From assembly GCA_964483805.1 (NCBI GenBank), contig CAZADH010000144.1, positions 1 to 14,604 of the forward strand: a stretch of DNA of 14,604 bases. The letters run 5' to 3'. Position numbers and translations under genes: made by a program. How positions within the stretch are numbered: position 1 is the stretch's first letter; each line of letters begins with the position of its first letter. The notes below the pieces were generated by a model, which did not search any database, had not been told where the DNA came from, and worked only from the letters and a program-made list of their open reading frames with translations. This DNA comes from CAZADH01 sp964483805. GTDB taxonomy: Bacteria > Muiribacteriota > Ozemobacteria > Ozemobacterales > Ozemobacteraceae. Positions 5,713 to 12,364 of the stretch are shown here, one piece after another.

Positions 5713-7653
5713 ATGAAATACAAAATATTACTTGTTGATCCCGAACCGGTCAGTCGTGAGCGCGAGTTGCGCGAACTGACGTCGCGCGGTCTCTTCATGG
5801 CCACCGCCGACTCGTTCTCGGAAGCGTGCCGTCTGTTGCGGGAAGACGGCTCGATCCACGTGGTGTTGACCGAGTGGAAACTGCCGAACGTTGCCGGTGG
5901 CCGGGCCGACGACGTCGTCACTGGCGGCGAGATCTGCCGTGAGTTTCTGCGCCTTCGCTATGAGGTGAACATGTTCCTGTTCACGTCCGAGAAAGACGTG
6001 CGCAACGTGCTGTCGGGGGGCCTGTTCAACGGCTATTTCTACAAGGGTGACCGCGACTACGACGATGTCATCCGCAAAGTGAAAATGGAAGTCATCAACA
6101 GCAAGAACCGTGCGCCGTTCTTCGAGAAGTTGGTCGAGTATGCCAACAAGGCCAAAGACTCGTGGCACACGCCCGGCCACGCCTCCGGATACTCGGTTAA
6201 GAACTCGATCTGGGTAAAGGACTACTACGAGTTTTTCGGACCGAACGCCTTTCGCGCCGACGTGTCGGTGTCGGTGCCGATGCTCGATTCGCTGCTGCAC
6301 CCGACCGGGGTCATCCGCGAGGCGCAGGAGTTGGCTGCCCGTGCGTTCTCGGCGCGTCATACCTATTTTTCGACCAACGGCACGTCGACCTCCAATAAGA
6401 TCCTGCTGCAGACGCTCCTCAAACCCGGCGATGCGATCGTGCTCGACCGCAATTGTCACAAGTCGGTGCATTACGGCGTGATCCTGGCCGGTGCCGAACC
6501 GGTCTACCTCATGCCGTCGGTCAACGACCGCTTCGGCATCTTCGGGCCGGTGCCCAAAGCGCGCATCGTCGCGGCGATGGACCAGGCGCTCGAGGCTGGC
6601 AAGCGCGTTAAGGCACTGATATTGACCAACTGTACCTACGATGGGTTGATCTACGACATCGCGAACATTGTCGAAGAGGCACATGCCCGCGACATCAAGG
6701 TGATCGTCGACGAGGCATGGTTCGGTTACGCGCGTTTCCACCCCGAGTTCTATCCGTGTGCGATGCAGGCCGGTGCCGACTATGCGACGCAATCGACACA
6801 CAAAACGATGAGTGCGTTCTCCCAGGCTTCGATGATTCACGTTAATGATCCGGACTTCGAGAAGATTCGCGACTTCTTCGAAGAGAACTTCTATATGCAC
6901 ACCTCGACGTCACCGCAGTATCCGATGATCGCGTCGCTCGACGTGGCGCGCAAACAGATGGTCATGGAGGGATACGCCCTGCTGTCGCGGGCGCTCGAAC
7001 TATCGCACTCGCTGCGCGAATCGATCAACTCGCTCGAGAAGTTCCGCGTGCTCGATCGCGACGATCTGCTTGCCGACGAGGTGCGCCACGACGGCATCCG
7101 CCTCGATCCCACCAAGTTGACGATCGATGTGTCGAAATCGGGTTACACGAGCCGCGAGGTTGAACACCTGTTGCTCGAGCGGCACAACATCCAGATTGAG
7201 AAATCGACCTTCAATACAATATCAATACTGATCACCATCGGCGCCACCCGCTCGAAACTGAACCGGTTGTTTCTCGCGCTCGAGAACATCGAAGCGACGA
7301 GTGGCAACCAGGGCGAAGCCAAGAACGGCGTGATGAAAGATTTCCATCTGAGCCTGTCGGCGCTCCGCTTTCGCCCGCGGTATGCCTATTACTGCGATGG
7401 TGAACACCTACCGCTGCGCCAGTGCGCGAGCCGGGTGGCGGCAGCGATGATCGTGCCGTATCCGCCCGGAATCCCCTTGTTGGTGCCGGGTCAGGAAATC
7501 ACGGCCGAGATCGTGGCGGCCCTGCAGACCTACCGCGATTATCAGGTCGAGATCCATGGGCTGCACGACGGCATGATCAAGGTGATGACGCGCGCTGAGG
7601 AAGCCGACCTGACGAAACGCGGCGTGGCCATCGACCACGCCGTAGGTGGCTGA
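5713..7653 (+). CDS. PLP-dependent Orn/Lys/Arg-type decarboxylase with N-terminal pseudo-receiver domain
   Basis: This 646-aa protein starts at ATG 5713 behind GGAGG (5703-5707); the open frame extends upstream but has no support there. Residues 1-125 form a receiver (CheY-like) domain: KILLVDPEP strand, VVLTEWKLPN at 51-60, FTSEK at 90-94 and K111. The phospho-acceptor Asp is replaced by E54. Residues 140-520 are the fold type I PLP domain: HTPGHASG (152-159), FSTNGTSTSN (219-228), CHKS (248-251), DEAWFG (333-338) and STHK, with K364 the expected Schiff-base lysine. The C-terminal domain carries VPYPPGIPLLVPGQ (581-594). The enzyme should decarboxylate a basic amino acid to a polyamine or agmatine and consume a cytoplasmic proton. 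Which of arginine, lysine or ornithine is the substrate cannot be told. It is shorter than the roughly 715-755-aa inducible enterobacterial enzymes. Confidence 0.93.
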   Translation: MKYKILLVDPEPVSRERELRELTSRGLFMATADSFSEACRLLREDGSIHVVLTEWKLPNVAGGRADDVVTGGEICREFLRLRYEVNMFLFTSEKDVRNVLSGGLFNGYFYKGDRDYDDVIRKVKMEVINSKNRAPFFEKLVEYANKAKDSWHTPGHASGYSVKNSIWVKDYYEFFGPNAFRADVSVSVPMLDSLLHPTGVIREAQELAARAFSARHTYFSTNGTSTSNKILLQTLLKPGDAIVLDRNCHKSVHYGVILAGAEPVYLMPSVNDRFGIFGPVPKARIVAAMDQALEAGKRVKALILTNCTYDGLIYDIANIVEEAHARDIKVIVDEAWFGYARFHPEFYPCAMQAGADYATQSTHKTMSAFSQASMIHVNDPDFEKIRDFFEENFYMHTSTSPQYPMIASLDVARKQMVMEGYALLSRALELSHSLRESINSLEKFRVLDRDDLLADEVRHDGIRLDPTKLTIDVSKSGYTSREVEHLLLERHNIQIEKSTFNTISILITIGATRSKLNRLFLALENIEATSGNQGEAKNGVMKDFHLSLSALRFRPRYAYYCDGEHLPLRQCASRVAAAMIVPYPPGIPLLVPGQEITAEIVAALQTYRDYQVEIHGLHDGMIKVMTRAEEADLTKRGVAIDHAVGG

Positions 7654-7664
7654 ATCCGGCGCCG

Positions 7665-9242
7665 ATGATCTGTCTTCTGCCCGCACTCGCCACCATCGTG
7701 GTGGCGATGCTGACGCACCGGGTCGCACTGGCGCTGTTTTGTGGCGTGACGGCCGGGGCGCTGGTGCGCGCCAACTTCGCGCTCGGCGATGGCCTGGGCC
7801 ACCTGTGGCGTCTGCTCGGACTCTCATTTGCCGACGTCGAGCGGTTGCAGATTGCCGGCTTCATCCTCGGTGTCGGCGCCATGCTGGCCGTGATCGCCGC
7901 CAGTGGCGCGTATGCGGGGTTGTCGCAACTGCTCGGCCGCTGGCTCGACTCGGCGCGCAAAGCACGGATGACCGGATGGTCGCTTGGCCTGGGGGTCTTC
8001 TTCGATGATTACGCCAACCTGTTGATCAACGGCGCGGCCATGCGTGGCGTGACCGCGTTGCATCCGGTGAGTCCGGCGCTGCTGGCCTATATTGGCGATC
8101 AGATGGCCACTGTCGTGTCGTTGATGCTGGTCTCGACCTGGGCGGCCTACGAAGGCTCTCTCGTCATGGCCGCTGCCGAGAGTGTCGGTCATGCCACGAC
8201 CGCGACCGCCATGCTGTTTGCGTCGCTACCGTATCATATATTTACGTTGTATGGAATTTGGCTGGCATTGCTGGTTGCGTGGGATGGCCGGTGGTGGGGG
8301 CGACGATACGAGGACCGGCTTGACGGGGCGTCGCCACTGACTGTCGCGGCACCACGCCCTGTCGGGTTGTGCGAGACGGTTCCGGGTTCTCGCGAGCACC
8401 TTCCGGATACGACGGCCACCGTTGCCGCCGACGAGACGCCGGTGCGCGTGCCGCCTTCCGCCTCCGTCGCGAACGCCCGCGTGCGGCACGCCCTCGTGCC
8501 CCTGTTCGTGCTGGTGGGCGCTGCCTGCGGCGGCATTTTTGGGTTGGCGGCATGGGCCAAAGCCACCGCGTCCGGGCCGATGAGCGTGATCGATGTGATG
8601 GGGTCGGTGCCGACCATCAAGGTGCTGCTGGCGGCGACGGTGCTGGCTTTGCTGACGACCACAGGCATGATGCGCCGCGACAACGTGTTGTCGTGGCGAA
8701 CGCTGGGCCAGGCGCTGCGTCGCGGTCTGCGCGACATGCTGTCGCCTGCGTTGGTCATCATCCTGTCGAAAGGCCTCGCCGCGGTCTCGGCCGAATTGGG
8801 GACCGGCGCATGGCTGGTGGCGCTGGTGTCGTCGATCATGCGCGCCGAACTGGTCCCTGTGCTGGTGTTTCTGGTGTCGTTCGCCATCACCGTGGCCACC
8901 GGTTTCTCGTGGAGTGCCATGGCGATCATGATGCCGATCGGTTTCCAGATGGCGGCGGCCACGCACCTGCCGCAGATGTTTCCGATCGTGACCGGCGCCG
9001 TCGTCTCGGGGTCGATTGCCGGCGGCATGATCATTCCATTCTCAGACACCACGGTCATGGCGGCTGCCGCGTTCGGCGTCACCCCGCTGTATCACGTCAA
9101 GACGCAGGCGGTGCAGATTCTCGTCGCCGCAACCGCGGCGGTCATCGGCTTTCTGTTTCTCGCCCTCTACGTGCATATTGCTCCGATATTGCTGATTGGC
9201 TGGCTGCTGCTCTGGGCGGCCCATCGCCGGTGGGCCACCTGA
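7665..9242 (+). CDS. NhaC-type Na+/H+ or solute antiporter
   Basis: This 525-aa integral membrane protein begins 11 bases after the decarboxylase stop, so it is almost certainly co-transcribed; AGGTGG at 7644-7649 may serve as its ribosome binding site. About ten to twelve hydrophobic segments are visible. Family-type blocks are GVFFDDYANLL (110-120), a TGFSWSAMAIMMP stretch (412-424) with buried polar residues, and GSIAGGMIIPFSDTT (449-463), resembling the conserved SDTT region of NhaC antiporters. A polar loop of about 60 residues (210-272), rich in Arg, Pro and Thr, splits the two halves and looks poorly conserved. NhaC relatives exchange Na+ for H+, or organic solutes such as malate and lactate. 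Next to a proton-consuming decarboxylase it may support pH homeostasis or exchange the amino acid for its amine. Substrate is inferred only. Confidence 0.85.
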   Translation: MICLLPALATIVVAMLTHRVALALFCGVTAGALVRANFALGDGLGHLWRLLGLSFADVERLQIAGFILGVGAMLAVIAASGAYAGLSQLLGRWLDSARKARMTGWSLGLGVFFDDYANLLINGAAMRGVTALHPVSPALLAYIGDQMATVVSLMLVSTWAAYEGSLVMAAAESVGHATTATAMLFASLPYHIFTLYGIWLALLVAWDGRWWGRRYEDRLDGASPLTVAAPRPVGLCETVPGSREHLPDTTATVAADETPVRVPPSASVANARVRHALVPLFVLVGAACGGIFGLAAWAKATASGPMSVIDVMGSVPTIKVLLAATVLALLTTTGMMRRDNVLSWRTLGQALRRGLRDMLSPALVIILSKGLAAVSAELGTGAWLVALVSSIMRAELVPVLVFLVSFAITVATGFSWSAMAIMMPIGFQMAAATHLPQMFPIVTGAVVSGSIAGGMIIPFSDTTVMAAAAFGVTPLYHVKTQAVQILVAATAAVIGFLFLALYVHIAPILLIGWLLLWAAHRRWAT

Positions 9243-9262
9243 GCCACGGTGATTGTTGACAC

Positions 9263-9733
9263 ATGGCGGATAAGCGACGTTTCGAGCTCTTTGCCCAGTT
9301 TATTGTGACGCATTTTGCTGCACCGCGTATTTACGATGTTGCTGGCGGCATGGGTCGGCTCAATGCCGAATTGACGAGGCTGGGGCGCCAGGTGACGACC
9401 TTCGATTGCCGGCACAAACGCCTCGACGTCACCTACTCGACCCAGGAGTTCAACCTCGAGACTCCCTGCGCGTGCGACCTGGTCGTCGGTCTGCACCCCG
9501 ATGGCGCCACCCGCCCGATCGTCGAATACGCCGCGCATCATCGTCTGCCGTTTGCCATTGTGCCTTGTTGTGCCGACAACGGCATGTCGTATAAGCCGTG
9601 GATGCGGTTTCTCGCGGCATTCGCCGAAGAGCGCGGCATGGTGGTCGAGCGCCACGATCTGCCCATGGACGGTCGGTCCACCGTCATTGTCGGACGTCCT
9701 CGACCCGTCCTGGCCAACCCCGACGCGGTGTGA
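9263..9733 (+). CDS. Small SAM-dependent methyltransferase-like protein
   Basis: This 156-aa protein starts at ATG 9263, 20 bases after the antiporter, without a clear Shine-Dalgarno sequence. A Rossmann-type motif I is visible at YDVAGGMGRL (24-33), with an acidic residue at D48 after the next strand. A following block, DLVVGLHPDGATRPIVEYA (72-90) then PFAIVPCCA (96-104), resembles class I methyltransferases that have a GLHxDGATE segment. It is compact, lacks the usual C-terminal strands and substrate lid, and its substrate is unknown. Terminal position in the decarboxylase operon could mean a role in amine or amino-acid metabolism, but it may be a passenger. Confidence in the fold is moderate and in any specific function low. 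Confidence 0.75.
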   Translation: MADKRRFELFAQFIVTHFAAPRIYDVAGGMGRLNAELTRLGRQVTTFDCRHKRLDVTYSTQEFNLETPCACDLVVGLHPDGATRPIVEYAAHHRLPFAIVPCCADNGMSYKPWMRFLAAFAEERGMVVERHDLPMDGRSTVIVGRPRPVLANPDAV

Positions 9734-9745
9734 CCCACATAACAA

Positions 9746-9776
9746 ACGCCCGCCGACCAAGGTGATCGGCGGGCGT
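9746..9776 (-). terminator. Hairpin between converging operons, probable terminator
   Basis: ACGCCCGCCGA (9746-9756) pairs perfectly with TCGGCGGGCGT (9766-9776) over a 9-base loop. Read on the minus strand the stem is followed by a T-rich stretch (TTGTTATGT), so it best terminates the 9835-11163 gene. On the plus strand no U-run follows, but the strong stem may still stop or protect the decarboxylase operon transcript ending at 9733. Confidence 0.7.
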
Positions 9777-9834
9777 ACGGGCATGCGACGTCGCGAAGGC
9801 TTGCCGGGTCAGTTGTCCCGGCGTGGCCCAGGGT

Positions 9835-11163
9835 TCACTTGCCGATGAGCTTCAGCATCGCTTCGTCCAGTTCTTTCTGGCTCTCGAATACCTTGCGGAC
9901 ATTGGGCACGGCTGAATTGATGATCGGGTTCGGCGAATCCTTGATCTTCTTCGAATACGCTTCGATCTTGGTGGCGAAATCGGGAGCGTACGGATCGAGA
10001 GTCTTGGCCTCGTCGATGACCGCGAGTGCTTCGGCGGTCAGTTTCGCAAACTCCGGGCCGGCCAGATACTGCTTGATCTCGGTCATGAGTTCCGCCGACG
10101 GAGTGGCCTTGGCAACCGGTGGCTCTGTGCCGGCGCTGTCGACATCGGCGTGTTTCGAACAACGCCAGGCAAACTGCCCCTCCTTGCTCTGCGACAACTC
10201 ATACTTGCCACCCTCCGGGCAGGTCGGAAACAGTTTGAGATACTTCTCCTTGACCAGGAACTCCGGAATCACTGCAACAGTCAGTGTTGCCGGCATCGGA
10301 CTGTAATCCATGCCAAGCATTTCAACCGCGGCCAGCAGCACGCGCTGATTCGCCTGACAACTCTTCGTTTGTGCCGTTGTTGGTGCGGCAGGCTTTCCCA
10401 TCTTGTCGGTGATCGACTTCGGGAAGAGGTTTTCAATATCGGGCCAGGCCTCGAGCAACCCGGCCGAATCGTCTTTCTTGGCGCCTTCGACCAGCATGTT
10501 CAGCGCCGTGCCGATGAACTTCTTCTCGCCTTCCATAAGGGACGGTGTCACGGCGGTCGCTTTCGGCTGCGCTTTGAGGAAAGCGCGGGCATCGGCGATT
10601 ACTTTGTCATCTTTCGTGCCGTTGAGCAGTTCCTCAAAGCCCTTGACCGCCAACTTCTTGAACGCGAGGCCGACCATGCCAGCGATCAGGGTACCGTCGG
10701 TTTCGAGGTGCGCGCCCAGTCGAAAGATGGCGCGAAATGTGGCGAACGCTTGCTCTGCCTTGCCTTGGCGCACCTGGTCGAGACCATACACCCGCGCTGT
10801 TCGGGCCAGCTCCCGCAAACGACGAAACGGCGGCACCACGTCGTCGGGGCGCCAGGTGCGCTGGTAGCCGAACATGCAGTAGTCACACGCGGCACCCATC
10901 ACCAGCAGTTTTACGGCCGTGCCCATCTTGCCGGCGCCGATCGCGTTGCGGGCGTCGGGTGAGAGTTTGTCGAGCCCGGCCACCGTTTCGCAGGTCGACA
11001 GTTCGGTTTGCACCTTCTCGGTAATCGGCTGCATCCAGCCCAGCGCCATCAGGTAACCAACTGCCGCATTGGGCGTCGGTTGCGGGGTGGGCGCCGACTC
11101 GGCGTGGCCGAACGTGGCGCACAGCATCACAGCAAGAACGATCCAGATCTTGGTCATACTCAT
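9835..11163 (-). CDS. Secreted protein with pilin-like C-terminal half
   Basis: This 442-aa protein starts at ATG 11163 with AGGAGGC at 11174-11168. An N-terminal signal peptide is clear (hydrophobic core about 5-17, likely cleavage after GHA at about 21). Residues 35-260 are mostly helical with short repeat-like blocks and a CDYC pair (93-96); I recognise no named domain there. Residues 268-340 look like the globular part of type IV pilin-like proteins: KSCQANQRVLLAAVEMLGMD, then KYLKLFPTCPEGGKYEL and a final CSKH, with three cysteines probably forming disulfides. The usual pilin N-terminal helix and prepilin cleavage motif are absent. The last 100 residues are charged and helical. It is monocistronic by context. 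Its function is unknown, and export is the firmest inference. Confidence 0.8.
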   Translation of the reverse strand: MSMTKIWIVLAVMLCATFGHAESAPTPQPTPNAAVGYLMALGWMQPITEKVQTELSTCETVAGLDKLSPDARNAIGAGKMGTAVKLLVMGAACDYCMFGYQRTWRPDDVVPPFRRLRELARTARVYGLDQVRQGKAEQAFATFRAIFRLGAHLETDGTLIAGMVGLAFKKLAVKGFEELLNGTKDDKVIADARAFLKAQPKATAVTPSLMEGEKKFIGTALNMLVEGAKKDDSAGLLEAWPDIENLFPKSITDKMGKPAAPTTAQTKSCQANQRVLLAAVEMLGMDYSPMPATLTVAVIPEFLVKEKYLKLFPTCPEGGKYELSQSKEGQFAWRCSKHADVDSAGTEPPVAKATPSAELMTEIKQYLAGPEFAKLTAEALAVIDEAKTLDPYAPDFATKIEAYSKKIKDSPNPIINSAVPNVRKVFESQKELDEAMLKLIGK

Positions 11164-11213
11164 AAATGCCTCCTGTCGTCATAATGAAATATGAAATCAA
11201 TACAAAATGATGC

Positions 11214-11233
11214 GGTCAATTCGGTCATTGACC
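11214..11233. promoter_or_regulatory. Repeated GGTCA element upstream of the secreted-protein gene
   Basis: GGTCAATTCGGTCATTGACC contains the symmetric GGTCA-T-TGACC (11223-11233) and a second GGTCA half-site 9 bases away. It lies about 50-70 bases upstream of the ATG at 11163. Its left end read on the minus strand gives TTGACC, which could serve as a -35 element with a weak TTCATA -10 (11195-11190) after 18 bases. A regulator site overlapping a promoter is plausible; no proof is visible. Confidence 0.3.
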
Positions 11234-11308
11234 CGGGAACGACGGGGGCCCCTGTCGCTGGCAATTCCTGTTGCCATCGGACAGAATGCGCGAAACAGTG
11301 CGGGGAGG

Positions 11309-11752
11309 TTACGAATCCGCGGTGGCCCGCCAACCCCTCATCTGATTCGCCTCTTCGCCAAATCCCACTTCGAACTGCGGTTCCTGGGTCGACCAACGTG
11401 TCGACAAACCGCCGACCTCGTCGGCACCGGTTTCATGCTCTGGGCCCACGGCAGGGACGACACGGGCGATGATCGGTGCCGATGCTGGAGTCATTAGTGT
11501 CGGCGCTATGTCTGGTGCCGATCCGGGCACAACGGGGGTCGGCCCCTTCGTTGCAAATACAATGTAAAGCACAACCACTGCCACAACGGCTGTCACGATG
11601 AGTCCGACGAGGGCCCCGACGACCGGGCCGCGGGATGGCCGGTTCCAGGAAGCCTTCTTCTCGAGCCGCGTGTAGACCGCGTCGGGAACGTGCTCGAGCG
11701 GTTGCGCTGCCAGCAGCTTTTCGATCGGGTCGAGGGCGTTGGGCTCGCTCAT
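11309..11752 (-). CDS. Small single-span membrane protein, probable anti-sigma factor
   Basis: This 147-aa protein overlaps the sigma-factor gene by 4 bases (ATGA), which usually means translational coupling and near-equal amounts of the two products. A polar cytoplasmic N-terminus of about 42 residues (NALDPIEKLLAAQPLEHVPD and onward) precedes one strong membrane helix (about 43-67). A Pro/Ala/Thr-rich extracytoplasmic segment and a polar tail of about 75 residues follow. This layout and the overlap with an ECF sigma gene point to an anti-sigma factor that holds the sigma at the membrane. The zinc anti-sigma motif (HxxxCxxC) is absent; the protein has no cysteines. The cytoplasmic part is short, so sigma binding is inferred from context only. 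Confidence 0.7.
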   Translation of the reverse strand: MSEPNALDPIEKLLAAQPLEHVPDAVYTRLEKKASWNRPSRGPVVGALVGLIVTAVVAVVVLYIVFATKGPTPVVPGSAPDIAPTLMTPASAPIIARVVPAVGPEHETGADEVGGLSTRWSTQEPQFEVGFGEEANQMRGWRATADS

Positions 11753-12282
11753 GCCAGGATCTCCTTGAGCTTCTGCAGTGCGTAGCGATAACGCGATGCC
11801 GCAGTGTTCAGCGATACTTCCTGCACGGCGGCAATCTCTTCAAAGGTCAGGTCACCCCAGATTTTCAGGGCCACGACCTCGCGCTGGTCGTCCGGCAGCC
11901 GGTCGAGTGCCGCGGCCACATCCAACGAGGTCTCGGTCTGCCGGGCGTGTCCCTCGCCGGCGTTCGCCGTTTCCTCCGACTCGCTCCCGGAATCCCCGGG
12001 CGCGATGCGCGCTTCGGCTCGACGTCGTTGGATCGCCAGGTATTTCGCCGTCGAAAACAGGTAGGCTCGTGGGTTTTCGACCTTTGCCATGCGTTCGGGT
12101 TCCTCGACCCACGGGAGAAAACAATCGTGTACCACGTCGGCCACCTCGTCTGCGCCCAGGCCGAAGGCGCGTTTCACGAAAGTCGCGATGCGTCCCGACA
12201 GAACCCGATACAGCGAAGCGAAGCCGTGGCGCGGGTGCCGGCGATACATCTCGATGGCTTGATTGAGGTCGGTGTTTTCCAT
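11749..12282 (-). CDS. ECF-family RNA polymerase sigma factor
   Basis: This 177-aa protein redirects RNA polymerase to a small set of promoters. Region 2 lies at about 18-90, with ADEVADVVHDCFLPWV (44-59) and NPRAYLFSTAKYLAIQRRR (70-88). Region 4 lies at about 120-175 and contains a helix-turn-helix (LPDDQREVVALKIWGDLTFE at 129-148, then VSLNTAASRYRYALQKLKE). A polar linker of about 30 residues joins them. The start ATG at 12282 was chosen because region 2 begins soon after; an upstream ATG at 12315 adds 11 unconvincing residues and has no ribosome binding site. The open frame extending to 12582 overlaps the phosphatase gene and is rejected there. It is encoded between a SpoIIE-type phosphatase and a membrane protein, both likely regulators of its activity. 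Confidence 0.93.
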   Translation of the reverse strand: MENTDLNQAIEMYRRHPRHGFASLYRVLSGRIATFVKRAFGLGADEVADVVHDCFLPWVEEPERMAKVENPRAYLFSTAKYLAIQRRRAEARIAPGDSGSESEETANAGEGHARQTETSLDVAAALDRLPDDQREVVALKIWGDLTFEEIAAVQEVSLNTAASRYRYALQKLKEILA

Positions 12283-12323
12283 GGTCACCTGGTAAGTGGG
12301 CGAAACCGGGTGCATTTGTCTAA

Positions 12324-12360
12324 CAAAAAACAAAAAAAGTGCCGGAACAAGAAAATCGGC
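12324..12360 (-). terminator. Weak hairpin with long T-run after the phosphatase gene
   Basis: On the minus strand GCCG (12360-12357) can pair with CGGC (12344-12341), followed by a T-rich stretch (12338-12324: seven T, G, six T, G). The T-run is typical of rho-independent termination but the stem is only 4-5 bp, so it may attenuate rather than stop transcription into the sigma gene. It lies in the 82-base gap before the sigma start. Confidence 0.4.
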
Positions 12361-12364
12361 TCCA

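Noticed and set aside
5728..6900. 390-aa minus-strand open frame opposite the decarboxylase
   Set aside because: It is a shadow in GC-rich coding DNA, rich in Arg, His and Val without a domain, while the plus strand carries full PLP-enzyme motifs.
8226..9082. Long minus-strand and alternative-frame open reading frames within the antiporter gene
   Set aside because: They are His/Arg/Gln-rich shadows; the plus-strand frame shows regular membrane helices and NhaC motifs.
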